The notes beneath the pieces were generated by a model, which was given only the letters and a program-made list of their open reading frames with translations, did no database searches and was not told the DNA's origin. The translations under genes and the position numbers were made by a program. Positions 39,175-48,289 of a stretch of DNA of 64,000 bases are shown here, piece after piece. The DNA is taken from positions 1 to 64,000 of the forward strand of contig NZ_FZOS01000004.1 of assembly GCF_900188165.1 (NCBI RefSeq), written 5' to 3'. Source of the stretch: Edaphosphingomonas laterariae (GTDB lineage Bacteria; Pseudomonadota; Alphaproteobacteria; Sphingomonadales; Sphingomonadaceae). How positions within the stretch are numbered: the stretch's first letter is position 1; each line of letters opens with the position of its first letter.

Positions 39175-39914
39175 CCCGCTTCCGCCTGACCGTGGAGTTT
39201 GACGGCCGCCCGTTCATGGGCTGGCAGCGCCAGAATCACGGCCCCAGCGTGCAGCAGGCGATCGAGGAGGCGGTGACCCGGATCACCGGCGAGGAAGCCG
39301 GCGTCCACGCCGCCGGGCGCACCGATGCCGGCGTGCATGCCGAAGCGATGGCCGCGCATGTCGACATCGCCAAGCCGATCCCGCCCTTCCGGCTGATGGA
39401 AGCCCTGAACGCGCACCTGCGGCCGAACCCGATCGCGATCCTGGCGTGCGAGGCGGTGGCGGACGACTGGCACGCCCGCTTTTCCTGCACCGGCCGGCGC
39501 TATTCCTATCGCATCATCAACCGCCGCGCGCCGCTGGCGCTGGACGCCGGCCGCGCCTGGCACGTCGCCGCGCCGCTGGACGCCGACGCGATGCACGCCG
39601 CGGCGCAACGGCTGGTCGGCCACCATGATTTCACCACCTTCCGATCGGTGCACTGCCAGTCGGAAAGCCCGGTCAAGACGCTCGATCGGCTCAACGTCTC
39701 GCGCTACGGCGACGAGATCGAGGTGGAGGCCGCCGCCCGATCTTTCCTGCACCATCAGGTGCGTTCGATGGTCGGCTGCCTGATGCTGGTCGGCCGCGGC
39801 AAATGGAGCGCCGACGACCTTTCCACCGCCCTCGCCGCGCGCGACCGCAACGAACTGGGCCTGAACGCCCCGCCCGACGGGCTGTTCTTCGTCGAGGCGA
39901 GCTATCCCGGCTGA
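39171..39914 (+). CDS. truA: tRNA pseudouridine(38-40) synthase
   Basis: 247 residues. It carries the catalytic Asp in [11 protein letters not shown], the RYSYRI strand and the HHQVRSMVG motif of TruA. It isomerises uridines 38-40 in the anticodon stem. Coupled to fmt by an ATGA overlap. Convergent with the LOG-family gene, seven bases between stops. Confidence 0.95.
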   Translation: MTRFRLTVEFDGRPFMGWQRQNHGPSVQQAIEEAVTRITGEEAGVHAAGRTDAGVHAEAMAAHVDIAKPIPPFRLMEALNAHLRPNPIAILACEAVADDWHARFSCTGRRYSYRIINRRAPLALDAGRAWHVAAPLDADAMHAAAQRLVGHHDFTTFRSVHCQSESPVKTLDRLNVSRYGDEIEVEAAARSFLHHQVRSMVGCLMLVGRGKWSADDLSTALAARDRNELGLNAPPDGLFFVEASYPG

Positions 39915-39921
39915 CGCCGGT

Positions 39922-40821
39922 TTATTCGGCCGCCTGCTGCTGGATCCGGCGCTCATCCGCCGCGCGCTTGGCCCAGAAGCGGCTGACGTGGTTCCACGCG
40001 TCGTCGGCCGTTTCCACGAAGCGGAACAGCTTCAGATCATTGGGTGAAATCACCCCTTCCTCGACCAGCGCGTCGAAGTTGACGACGCGCGACCAGAATT
40101 GCTTGCCGAAAAACAGGATCGGCAACGGCTTCATCTTGCCGGTCTGGATCAGGGTAAGCAGTTCGAACGTCTCGTCGAAGGTGCCGAAGCCGCCCGGGAA
40201 AACCGCCACGGCACGCGCGCGGAGCAGGAAGTGCATCTTCCTGAGCGCGAAATAGTGGAACTGGAAGCTGAGCGAGGGCGTGACATATTCGTTCGGCGCC
40301 TGTTCGTGCGGCAGCACGATGTTGAGCCCGATCGAATCCGCGCCGACATCGGCCGCGCCGCGATTGGCGGCTTCCATGATCGACGGCCCACCGCCCGAGC
40401 AGACGACGAACTGCCGCCGCCCATCCTGATCGAGTGGACACTGGCTGGCGAGTTCGGCCAACGCGCGTGCCTCATCATAATAATGCGCCTTGGCCTTCAG
40501 GCTTTCGGCAATGCGGCGCTGGGTATCGGTGACGGCGGCATCGACCAGCTGATCGGCCTTGCCCGGTTCGGGAATGCGCGCCGAACCATACATGACGAAG
40601 GTGGACCCGATATTGGCTTCGTCGAGCAGCAATTCAGGCTTCAGCAGTTCGAGCTGGAAGCGCACGGGGCGAAGATCGTCGCGCAGCAGGAAATCCATGT
40701 CCTGAAAGGCGAGGCGATAGGCGGGGTCCGTCGTCTGCGGCGCGGGCGAAACATGGCGCGCGGACGCCGCGTCCTCCTTGGCCGGCGGGAAGACGCGCTT
40801 GGGGAGATCACGGTCGCTCAT
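39922..40821 (-). CDS. LOG-family nucleotide hydrolase (TIGR00730-like)
   Basis: 299 residues. A Rossmann-like fold with the signature FPGGFGTFDETFE and an upstream CSGGGPSIMEAANRGA segment identifies the LOG/lysine-decarboxylase-like family, members of which release ribose-5-phosphate from nucleoside monophosphates; the PGGxGT motif binds the substrate phosphate. An N-terminal extension of about 90 residues precedes the core. The 190-base gap upstream contains no gene I can support. Confidence 0.85.
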   Translation of the reverse strand: MSDRDLPKRVFPPAKEDAASARHVSPAPQTTDPAYRLAFQDMDFLLRDDLRPVRFQLELLKPELLLDEANIGSTFVMYGSARIPEPGKADQLVDAAVTDTQRRIAESLKAKAHYYDEARALAELASQCPLDQDGRRQFVVCSGGGPSIMEAANRGAADVGADSIGLNIVLPHEQAPNEYVTPSLSFQFHYFALRKMHFLLRARAVAVFPGGFGTFDETFELLTLIQTGKMKPLPILFFGKQFWSRVVNFDALVEEGVISPNDLKLFRFVETADDAWNHVSRFWAKRAADERRIQQQAAE

Positions 40822-41012
40822 GGAAAAGCAATCAGCCTTGTTCTGTTATCGATCGGGCCGGCCCCGCATAGGCGGCAACCGGCAATGCAACGGGCCAGCC
40901 ATGGCTAGCATAAAGCCGGGCGCGCCTGAACCCGTGTCGCCGCCCCGCCTGCCGCTGCGGCCACGGGACGACGCGGGATCCGGGCGCCGCGCCAAGATGG
41001 GAAAGGCCGCGC

Positions 41013-41672
41013 CTATCGGCAATAAGGCCCGTCGCCGCCCATATCGAAATGGAGATGGTTGTAATGGGCGGCATCGCCCGCCGGGCCGATCACCACCGCA
41101 AAGCGCCGGCACGCAGCCTTGTGCACCGCGCGCAGGAAATTGCGGACATTGGGATCGGAATCATTCCACCCCTTTTCCACCGTGATCCGGCGGCCATTGG
41201 CCAACTGGAAGGCGGCGATGTCCACCGCATTGGCGCGGCCATGTTCGGACAATTTGGCGCCGGCCACGCCGTTGCGCGGGCGGCAATTATAGGTGCCGAA
41301 GCTTTCGATCTTCACCACCCGGCTATCCAGCCATGCCATCGCCGCCGTCTGCACCGCCTCGTTCGTCCAGGCCGACAGGCGTTCGGCCGTCCGGCACTTC
41401 ATCGCGCCCAGATTGGTGACGGGAATGCCGATGGCGTTGAGCTGGACCGCGCCGGTGGCCGAACAGCCATTGCCGAACCAGCGATCGGGCAGTTGCGTGT
41501 AGGTGGCGCCATATTTGCCGAGATCGACGAGGCACTGCTTGAGTTCGCGCGGATCATCCGCCTTGGCGGCGGGTGGTGGGCGGTGCGTGGGCCGGGAAGG
41601 CTTGCCCTTTGGCCCGCCGACGCAGCCCGCCAGCGCCACCATCAGCAACAGCCATGCCCCCCGAATACGCAT
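41013..41672 (-). CDS. Extensin-family lipoprotein (LAS-type peptidase fold)
   Basis: 219 residues from ATG 41672. A lipoprotein signal ends in the lipobox LAGC (MRIRGAWLLLMVALAGC). After a Pro/Lys linker comes the extensin-like C-terminal domain with LSEHGRANAVDIAAF and HYNHLHFD, matching the H-x6-D ... H-x-H zinc-binding pattern of LAS/VanY-type peptidases. It may therefore act on peptidoglycan cross-links at the outer membrane; activity is inferred. Six Cys may form disulfides. Confidence 0.82.
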   Translation of the reverse strand: MRIRGAWLLLMVALAGCVGGPKGKPSRPTHRPPPAAKADDPRELKQCLVDLGKYGATYTQLPDRWFGNGCSATGAVQLNAIGIPVTNLGAMKCRTAERLSAWTNEAVQTAAMAWLDSRVVKIESFGTYNCRPRNGVAGAKLSEHGRANAVDIAAFQLANGRRITVEKGWNDSDPNVRNFLRAVHKAACRRFAVVIGPAGDAAHYNHLHFDMGGDGPYCR

Positions 41673-41771
41673 GTGCGCGAGGGTGATAGGCAAAACCGCC
41701 GCCGTCAACGGACGGCGGCGGCTGCATGAGTCTGATCGTGGCTGGATTCCGATGGCCCGAAGGCCGCCGGG

Positions 41772-42428
41772 TCAGGCCAGCCGGTAGCTGCGATGGCGCC
41801 AGCGCATCGACCCACCGACAAGGCCGAAGCCCGCGATCATCATCGCCCAGGTGGCCGGTTCCGGCACGGGCGGCGGTTCCGAGATCGGCCGATCCGCCGT
41901 CGACACGCGAATCTGGCGGACATCTTCCAGATCGAGCGTCGAGGTGATCACGACCTTGCTGATCAGCGAACCACCACTGGTGATCGCCGATACCCAGTCG
42001 CTGCCCTGGCCGAGCTGGAAGGCGCCGGTGGAGGTGATCGCATCCGACAGATCGTAGAAATCGACCGTGACGAAGCCATGGTCGCCCTGATTCGGATCGG
42101 TCAGGTCGAACTCGACCTCGCTGATCGCCTTGCCGAGATCGGTGAGGAAAAAGGTGAGCGAGGTCAGCCCGCCATCATCCCCGGTGATCCTCGCCTGGCC
42201 GCCCGCTTCGGAGAAAAGCAGCTCGTTCGAGGTGAAAGTGACGCTGGTGCCCTGATTGGTCAGCGCAAGCAAAGGATTGGCCGGATTGGGCAGGCCATCA
42301 TTAAACTGAACGTTTTCATCCGGTTGCACCGCACCCGGATCATCCAGAAAGAAAGTGATGGCGGCCGATGCCGAAGTAGAAAGGCCGATAGCCGCAAATG
42401 CGGCGACAGCAGTAAGCAACTTTTTCAT
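41772..42428 (-). CDS. PEP-CTERM sorting-domain protein
   Basis: 218 residues from ATG 42428 (MKKLLTAVAAFAAIGLSTSA, signal peptide). The mature part is a beta-rich domain with many Asp/Thr/Ser. The C-terminus is a classic PEP-CTERM: VPEPATWAMMIAGFGLVGG followed by a basic RWRHR cluster, a signal for exosortase processing and surface release. No exosortase gene is in this window. It is divergent from serC (234 bases apart). The cargo role is unknown. Confidence 0.9.
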   Translation of the reverse strand: MKKLLTAVAAFAAIGLSTSASAAITFFLDDPGAVQPDENVQFNDGLPNPANPLLALTNQGTSVTFTSNELLFSEAGGQARITGDDGGLTSLTFFLTDLGKAISEVEFDLTDPNQGDHGFVTVDFYDLSDAITSTGAFQLGQGSDWVSAITSGGSLISKVVITSTLDLEDVRQIRVSTADRPISEPPPVPEPATWAMMIAGFGLVGGSMRWRHRSYRLA

Positions 42429-42565
42429 TGCCAACCCCTTAAACAAGAGCCGGAAATTCTGGTCAGAACAAATCCGACTCGCTACGCGGTCACCCCTTTT
42501 AGCCAATTTTGCCCCACGAATGGGGGTAAAACGGACCTACCCCGCAACGCAGCATGACAGTGTGT

Positions 42566-42662
42566 CATCACGAGACGGTTGACTCGTCCGCCGCCATCTC
42601 TAGAAGCGCCGGCGGGCCACGCCGTCCCAACGCGGCGCGCGCTCTCTGTGAGGAGAGACTAA
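42566..42662 (+). promoter_or_regulatory. Structured serC leader, candidate serC RNA motif
   Basis: The 100 bases before serC hold several inverted repeats: ACGAG/CTCGT near 42570, a GC-rich imperfect hairpin around 42606-42640, and a 5-bp hairpin CTCTC (42642-42646)/GAGAG (42653-42657) that covers the Shine-Dalgarno GGAGAG. A cis-regulatory serC RNA motif has been described in Alphaproteobacteria upstream of this gene; whether this leader fits that covariance model was not tested. Confidence 0.4.
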
Positions 42663-43817
42663 ATGACTGATACTGCTCGCCCCGGCACGAAGCCGGCGCG
42701 CCCCCATTTTTCTTCCGGCCCGTGCGCCAAGCCTCCCGGCTGGGCTGCCAACCACCTTGCGACAGGATCGCTGGGCCGGTCACACCGCTCGAAACTCGGC
42801 AAGAGCCGCCTCGTCCACGCGATCGAACTGACGCGCGAGATTCTGGGCGTGCCCGCCACCCACCGCATCGGCATCGTTCCCGGATCGGACACGGGCGCCG
42901 TCGAAATGGCTTTGTGGTCGCTGTTGGGAGCGCGCAAGGCCACGATGGTCGCCTGGGAAAGCTTCGGTGAAGGTTGGGTCACCGATGTCGTCAAGCAGCT
43001 GAAGATCGAAGCCGATGTGGTGAAGGCGCCTTATGGCGAACTTCCCGATCTGGCCGCGCTCGACCAGTCGACCGACATCGTGTTCACCTGGAACGGCACC
43101 ACTTCGGGCGTTCGCGTGCCGAATGGCGACTGGATCCGGGACGACCGCGAAGGCCTGACCATCGCGGACGCGACCTCGGCCTGCTTTGCCATGGACCTGC
43201 CGTGGGACAAGCTCGATGTCGTCACCTTCTCCTGGCAGAAGGTGCTGGGCGGCGAAGGCGCGCATGGCGTGCTGATCCTCGGCCCGCGCGCCGTGGAGCG
43301 GCTGGAAAGCTATACCCCGGCCTGGCCGCTGCCCAAGATCTTCCGCATGACGAAGGGCGGCAAGCTGATCGAAGGCATCTTCAAGGGCGAGACGATCAAC
43401 ACCCCGTCGATGTTGGCGGTCGAGGATTATATCTTCGCGCTGGAATGGTCGAAGTCGATCGGTGGCCTGTCCGCGCTGATCAAGCGCGCCGACGCCAATG
43501 CCGCCGCGCTCGACGCGTGGGTGCAGCAGACGCCGTGGATCGATCATCTCGCAGCCGATCCCACCTCGCGCTCGAACACGTCCGTCTGCCTGAAGTTCGC
43601 CGACGATGCCGTCACCGGCCTCGACGACGAGGGCAAGCTGGCGCTCGTCAAGAAGATCGCGTCGGCGCTGGAAGCCGAGGACGCGGCCTATGACGTGGCC
43701 GGATATCGCGATGCCCCGCCGGGCCTGCGCATCTGGTGCGGCGCCACCGTCGACACCGCCGACATCCAGGCGCTCGGCCCGTGGCTCGACTGGGCCTGGA
43801 AGCAGGCGCGCGCTTAA
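42663..43817 (+). CDS. serC: Phosphoserine aminotransferase
   Basis: 384 residues, the length of the alphaproteobacterial form. It opens with [17 protein letters not shown]; the PLP-binding lysine is in [15 protein letters not shown], and [12 protein letters not shown] contacts the cofactor. It converts 3-phosphohydroxypyruvate to phosphoserine, and also supplies 4-phosphohydroxythreonine for vitamin B6, linking to pdxA at 18185. It is followed by serA after 109 bases containing a palindromic repeat. Confidence 0.95.
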   Translation: MTDTARPGTKPARPHFSSGPCAKPPGWAANHLATGSLGRSHRSKLGKSRLVHAIELTREILGVPATHRIGIVPGSDTGAVEMALWSLLGARKATMVAWESFGEGWVTDVVKQLKIEADVVKAPYGELPDLAALDQSTDIVFTWNGTTSGVRVPNGDWIRDDREGLTIADATSACFAMDLPWDKLDVVTFSWQKVLGGEGAHGVLILGPRAVERLESYTPAWPLPKIFRMTKGGKLIEGIFKGETINTPSMLAVEDYIFALEWSKSIGGLSALIKRADANAAALDAWVQQTPWIDHLAADPTSRSNTSVCLKFADDAVTGLDDEGKLALVKKIASALEAEDAAYDVAGYRDAPPGLRIWCGATVDTADIQALGPWLDWAWKQARA

Positions 43818-43831
43818 TCCTCCCTTGAATA

Positions 43832-43905
43832 CGTCATGCCAGCGCAGGCTGGCATCGCACTGATCTTACGAGATGAAAGCGATCCCGGCCTTCGCCGGGA
43901 TGACG
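43832..43905. repeat. REP-like composite palindromic element (serC-serA gap)
   Basis: CGTCAT and ATGACG bound the element. Inside are two perfect 8-bp hairpins: ATGCCAGC/GCTGGCAT (43836-43855, loop GCAG) and ATCCCGGC/GCCGGGAT (43882-43901, loop CTTC). The head-to-head layout resembles paired REP elements. Confidence 0.75.
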
Positions 43906-43926
43906 CCTTGATCGAAAGGCAACGAC

Positions 43927-45504
43927 ATGCCCAAGGTTCTGATTTCCGATAAAATGGATCCGCTGGCCGCCCAGATCTTCCGCAATCGCGGGGTCGAGGT
44001 GGACGAGATCACCGGCAAGACCCCCGAAGAGCTGAAGGCGATCATCGGCCAGTATGACGGCCTCGCCATCCGCAGCTCGACGAAGGTGACCAAGGACATC
44101 CTGTCCGCCGCCACCAACCTGAAGGTGGTCGGCCGCGCCGGCATCGGCGTCGACAATGTCGACATTCCCGCCGCCTCGGCCGCCGGCGTGGTGGTGATGA
44201 ACACCCCGTTCGGCAATTCGATCACCACCGCCGAACATGCCATCGCGCTCATGTTTGCGCTGGCCCGCGACCTGCCGGAAGCCGACAAGTCCACCCAGGC
44301 CGGCAAGTGGGAAAAGAACCGCTTCATGGGCGTCGAAGTGACGGGCAAGACGCTCGGCCTGATCGGCGCCGGCAATATCGGCTCGATCGTCGCCGATCGC
44401 GCCATCGGCCTGCGCATGAAGGTCGTCGCCTTCGATCCGTTCCTGACGCCGGAACGCGCCGTGGACATGGGCGTCGAGAAGGTGACGCTCGATGAACTGC
44501 TGTCGCGCGCCGATTTCATCACGCTGCACACGCCGCTGACCGATTCCACCCGCAACATCCTGTCGGCGGAAAACCTCGCCAAGACCAAGAAGGGCGTGCG
44601 CATCGTCAACTGCGCGCGTGGCGGGCTGATCGATGAGGCGGCGCTGAAGGCCGCGCTGGACAGCGGCCATGTCGCGGGCGCGGCGCTCGACGTGTTCGTC
44701 ACCGAGCCGGCGAAGGAAAGCCCCCTGTTCGGCACCCCCGGTTTCATCTCCACCCCGCACCTCGGCGCTTCGACCAACGAGGCGCAGGTCAATGTGGCGA
44801 TCCAGGTGGCCGAGCAGATGGCCGATTTCCTGATGACCGGCGGCGTCACCAACGCGCTCAACATGCCGAGCCTCTCGGCCGAGGAAGCGCCGAAGCTGAA
44901 GCCCTATATGGCGCTGGCCGAACGGCTGGGCGCTCTGGTCGGCCAGCTTGAGGGCGACGCGATCAAGAATGTCGCCATCGAGGTGGAAGGCGCTGCCGCC
45001 GAACTGAACCAGAAGCCGATCACCGGCGCCGTGCTGAAGGGCCTGATGGGCGTCTATTCGGACACCGTGAACATGGTCAACGCGCCGTTCCTGGCCAAGG
45101 AACGCGGCCTCGACGTGCGCGAGGTGCGCCATGATCGCGAGGGCGATTATCACACGCTGGTCCGCGTGTCGGTGACGACCGAGCAGGGCGAAAAGTCCGT
45201 GGCGGGCACGCTGTTCGCCAATTCCGAACCGCGCCTCGTCGAAATCTTCGGCGTGAAGGTGGAAGCCGATCTCGTCGGCACGATGCTCTATGTCGTCAAC
45301 GAAGACGCCCCCGGCTTCATCGGTCGCCTCGGCACCAAGCTGGGCGAAGCCGGCGTCAACATCGGCACCTTCCACCTTGGCCGCCGCACGGCGGGTGGCG
45401 AAGCGGTGCTGCTGCTCTCGCTCGACACCCCCGCGCCGGAACCGGCGATGTGGGACATCTGCCGCCTTCCCGGCGTGAAGACGGTGAAGTCGCTGCGGTT
45501 CTGA
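43927..45504 (+). CDS. serA: D-3-phosphoglycerate dehydrogenase
   Basis: 525 residues, the long form. NAD-binding motif GLIGAGNIGSIVADRAIG; catalytic Arg in NCARGGLID, Glu in DVFVTEPA, and His in STPHLGAS. After the catalytic core come the intervening domain (about 320-450) and a C-terminal ACT domain (VNEDAPGFIGRLGTKLGEAG) for serine feedback. It catalyses the first step of serine synthesis and works with serC upstream. Confidence 0.96.
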   Translation: MPKVLISDKMDPLAAQIFRNRGVEVDEITGKTPEELKAIIGQYDGLAIRSSTKVTKDILSAATNLKVVGRAGIGVDNVDIPAASAAGVVVMNTPFGNSITTAEHAIALMFALARDLPEADKSTQAGKWEKNRFMGVEVTGKTLGLIGAGNIGSIVADRAIGLRMKVVAFDPFLTPERAVDMGVEKVTLDELLSRADFITLHTPLTDSTRNILSAENLAKTKKGVRIVNCARGGLIDEAALKAALDSGHVAGAALDVFVTEPAKESPLFGTPGFISTPHLGASTNEAQVNVAIQVAEQMADFLMTGGVTNALNMPSLSAEEAPKLKPYMALAERLGALVGQLEGDAIKNVAIEVEGAAAELNQKPITGAVLKGLMGVYSDTVNMVNAPFLAKERGLDVREVRHDREGDYHTLVRVSVTTEQGEKSVAGTLFANSEPRLVEIFGVKVEADLVGTMLYVVNEDAPGFIGRLGTKLGEAGVNIGTFHLGRRTAGGEAVLLLSLDTPAPEPAMWDICRLPGVKTVKSLRF

Positions 45505-45598
45505 TACCGCAATCGGCGCGCTGCGACCGGCCTTGCCGGCGTGGCGCGCCGCCCTTGCGGGCTGGCGTCCCGCGAAAACCACGCTAAGAGCCTGCGCC

Positions 45599-46726
45599 AT
45601 GACCACGACTCCCGGCCTTCTGCCCGTTGGGCTTCGCGATCGGCTGCCACCTCAGGCGGAGGCGGCGTCGCGGCTGCTGCATCGGGTGATCGTGGCGATC
45701 GGCCGCAACGGCTATGAACGCGTCGCCCCGCCGCTGGCCGAGTTCGAGGACGAACTGGTCGGCCGCCTGAAATCGGCCCGCGCGCACGATCTGCTGCGCG
45801 TCGTCGACCCGATTTCGCAGAAGACGCTGGCGCTCCGCCCCGACATCACCGCGCAGGCCGGCCGCATCGCCGCGACGCGCATGGCGCACCGCCCGCGCCC
45901 GCTGCGGCTGGCTTATGGCGGCCCGGTGCTGAAGCTCAAGACCACCCAGTTGCGCCCCGAACGCGAACTGACCCAGGCCGGCGCGGAGCTGATCGGCAGC
46001 GATTCGGTCGCCGCCGCGATCGAGGTGCTGGGCGTCGCCATCGAGGCGCTGGAAACCGCCGGCGTGACCGGCATCACCGTCGACCTCACCCTGCCCGATC
46101 TGATCGAGACGCTGGCCGCCGGCCCGATGCCGCTGACGGCCGCACGGCTGGAACGCGTGCGCGAACGGCTGGATGCCAAGGATGTCGGCGCGCTCGCCGG
46201 GCTGGAGGCGCAGGCCTATCTGCCGCTGGTGGCCGCCGCCGGCCCGGTGGCGCCCGCGATCGCCAAGCTGCGCGCGCTGGACGGCATCGCCGTGCTCTGC
46301 CAGCGGCTGGACGCGGTGGAACAGATCGTGGCGGCCTTTGCCGGCCGCGCCACCATCACGCTCGACCCGACCGAGCGCCAGGGCTTCGAATATCAGAGCT
46401 GGATCGGCTTTTCGCTGTTCGGTGAAGGACTGTCGGGCGAAATCGGCCGTGGCGGCAGCTACACCATCCTCCACGCCGACGGGCGCGAGGAACCGGCGAC
46501 GGGCTTCTCGCTCTATATCGACCCGCTGGTCGATGCCGGGCTGGGCCAGGAACCGAGCCGCCGCGTGTTCGTGCCGCTGGGATCGGACCCCGCCGCCGCC
46601 GCCGCGCTGCGGGGCGAAGGCTGGACGACGATCGCGGCGCTCAGCGAAACCGATGATCCCGCGCAGGCCAACTGCGCCTATATCCTGACGGGCACGACGC
46701 CCGAACCACTGCAACCGTCACCCTGA
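45599..46726 (+). CDS. hisZ: ATP phosphoribosyltransferase regulatory subunit HisZ
   Basis: 375 residues from ATG 45599. It is a class II aminoacyl-tRNA synthetase-like fold (ISQKTLALRPDITAQAGRIA; motif 3-like SGEIGRGGSY) without the anticodon-binding domain of HisRS, as in HisZ, which activates the short HisG in histidine synthesis. No hisG follows; purA is next. The last codons and the stop lie inside a palindromic repeat. Confidence 0.87.
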   Translation: MTTTPGLLPVGLRDRLPPQAEAASRLLHRVIVAIGRNGYERVAPPLAEFEDELVGRLKSARAHDLLRVVDPISQKTLALRPDITAQAGRIAATRMAHRPRPLRLAYGGPVLKLKTTQLRPERELTQAGAELIGSDSVAAAIEVLGVAIEALETAGVTGITVDLTLPDLIETLAAGPMPLTAARLERVRERLDAKDVGALAGLEAQAYLPLVAAAGPVAPAIAKLRALDGIAVLCQRLDAVEQIVAAFAGRATITLDPTERQGFEYQSWIGFSLFGEGLSGEIGRGGSYTILHADGREEPATGFSLYIDPLVDAGLGQEPSRRVFVPLGSDPAAAAALRGEGWTTIAALSETDDPAQANCAYILTGTTPEPLQPSP

Positions 46727-46798
46727 ACTTGTTTCAGGGCCCATTTCGGCGCTAGGCGCAAGCAGCGCGATGGATGCTGAGACATGCTCGGCATGACG
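46716..46798. repeat. REP-like composite palindromic element (hisZ-purA gap)
   Basis: It begins CGTCA and ends TGACG, like the element at 43832. The left half carries CCCTGAA/TTCAGGG (46721-46739) and the right half a near-perfect ATGCTGAG/CTCGGCAT hairpin (46774-46794). The hisZ stop codon (46724-46726) is part of the element. Confidence 0.75.
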
Positions 46799-46817
46799 CT
46801 TTAGAAAGAAGAGTGAA

Positions 46818-48107
46818 ATGGCCAACGTCACCGTCATCGGCGCCCAGTGGGGCGATGAAGGCAAGGGCAAGATCGTCGACTGGCTGGCGGAGCGCGCGGA
46901 TTGCGTCGTCCGTTTCCAGGGCGGGCACAATGCCGGGCACACGCTGGTCGTGGGCGAAAATGTCTACAAGCTCTCCCTGCTGCCGTCGGGCATCGTGCGC
47001 GGCACGCTTTCGGTGATCGGCAACGGCGTGGTGCTCGATCCCTGGCATTTCCGCGACGAGGTAGCGAAGTTGGCCGGCCAGGGCGTGACGATGACGCCCG
47101 AAAATCTGCAGATCGCCGAAACCTGCCCGCTGATCCTGCCCTTCCACCGTGACCTTGACGGCCTGCGCGAGGATGCGAGCGGCGCCGGCAAGATCGGCAC
47201 CACCCGGCGCGGCATCGGCCCGGCTTATGAGGACAAGGTGGGCCGCCGCGCGATCCGCGTGTGCGACCTTGCCCATCTCGACGATCTCGACCTCCAGCTC
47301 GATCGCGTCTGCGCGCACCATGATGCGCTGCGCGCCGGCTTCGGCGAGGCGCCGATCGACCGCGCCCGGTTGATGAAGGAACTGGCCGAGATCGCCGAAT
47401 TCATCCTGCCTTATGCCAAGCCGGTGTGGCGGACGCTGGACGAAGCGCGCAAGCGCGGCGACCGCATCCTGTTCGAAGGCGCGCAGGGCGTGCTGCTCGA
47501 TGTCGATCACGGCACCTATCCCTTCGTCACCTCGTCCAACACCATCGCCGGCACCGCCGCCGGCGGTTCGGGCCTCGGCCCATCGGCGGCGGGCTTCGTG
47601 CTCGGCATCGTCAAGGCCTACACCACCCGCGTCGGCAGCGGCCCCTTCCCCACCGAGCTGGAGGACGAAACCGGCCAGCGGCTGGGCGAGCGCGGCCATG
47701 AATTCGGCACCGTCACCGGCCGCAAGCGCCGCTGCGGCTGGTTCGACGCGGTGCTGGTGCGCCAGTCCGCCGCGGTTTCGGGCATCACCGGCATCGCGCT
47801 CACCAAGCTCGACGTGCTCGACGGGTTCGACGAGCTCAAGATCTGCACCGGCTACACGCTCGACGGCCGCCATTATGATTATCTGCCGCCGCACCCGCAG
47901 GATCAGGCCCGCGCCGTGCCCGTCTATGAGACGATCGAAGGCTGGAGCCAGTCCACCGCCGGCGCACGCAGCTGGGCCGATCTGCCGGCGCAGGCGATCA
48001 AATATATCCGCCGCGTGGAAGAACTGATCCAGTGCCCCGTCGCGCTGGTTTCGACCAGCCCCGAACGCGAGGACACGATCCTCGTCCGCGATCCGTTCCA
48101 GGATTGA
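46818..48107 (+). CDS. purA: Adenylosuccinate synthetase
   Basis: 429 residues. The GTP-binding and catalytic N-terminus reads [16 protein letters not shown], then GGHNAGHT (catalytic His); [14 protein letters not shown] and the C-terminal region ILVRDPF are typical. It joins IMP and aspartate, the first step from IMP to AMP; guaB at 21837 is the competing branch. It is followed by a GC-rich hairpin and is preceded by a REP-like element. Confidence 0.96.
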   Translation: MANVTVIGAQWGDEGKGKIVDWLAERADCVVRFQGGHNAGHTLVVGENVYKLSLLPSGIVRGTLSVIGNGVVLDPWHFRDEVAKLAGQGVTMTPENLQIAETCPLILPFHRDLDGLREDASGAGKIGTTRRGIGPAYEDKVGRRAIRVCDLAHLDDLDLQLDRVCAHHDALRAGFGEAPIDRARLMKELAEIAEFILPYAKPVWRTLDEARKRGDRILFEGAQGVLLDVDHGTYPFVTSSNTIAGTAAGGSGLGPSAAGFVLGIVKAYTTRVGSGPFPTELEDETGQRLGERGHEFGTVTGRKRRCGWFDAVLVRQSAAVSGITGIALTKLDVLDGFDELKICTGYTLDGRHYDYLPPHPQDQARAVPVYETIEGWSQSTAGARSWADLPAQAIKYIRRVEELIQCPVALVSTSPEREDTILVRDPFQD

Positions 48108-48115
48108 CGGCCGAC

Positions 48116-48138
48116 GGGAGGGCGCCGGCCGCCCTCCC
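48116..48138 (+). terminator. Hairpin after purA
   Basis: GGGAGGGC (48116-48123) pairs with GCCCTCCC (48131-48138) nine bases beyond the purA stop, with one further inner G-C pair. No T run follows; termination is probable but not certain. Confidence 0.5.
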
Positions 48139-48243
48139 CGCCTTACACATTGCCATGCCGGCGGTGATCTGCTTTTGCCTGCCGTACAGCCCGCTGCCCG
48201 GCCAGTTCGCACCACGCATTTTATTCACTTACAGTCACTAGAC

Positions 48244-48278
48244 CGGACGAAACGGGTACTCGCGATAGCGGACGAAAC
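48244..48278 (+). promoter_or_regulatory. Tandem 10-bp direct repeat upstream of the GGDEF gene
   Basis: CGGACGAAAC occurs at 48244-48253 and again at 48269-48278, 25 bases apart centre to centre, just before the ribosome-binding region (GGGGG) of the GTG start at 48290. This arrangement suggests a regulator bound on one face of the helix or a duplicated promoter segment; no regulator is known. Confidence 0.35.
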
Positions 48279-48289
48279 ACGGGGGTAGA

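Noticed and set aside
40832-41074. Short open frames in the gap between the LOG-family and extensin genes
   Set aside because: They lack a ribosome-binding site and overlap the end of the extensin gene; composition is typical of noncoding high-GC DNA.
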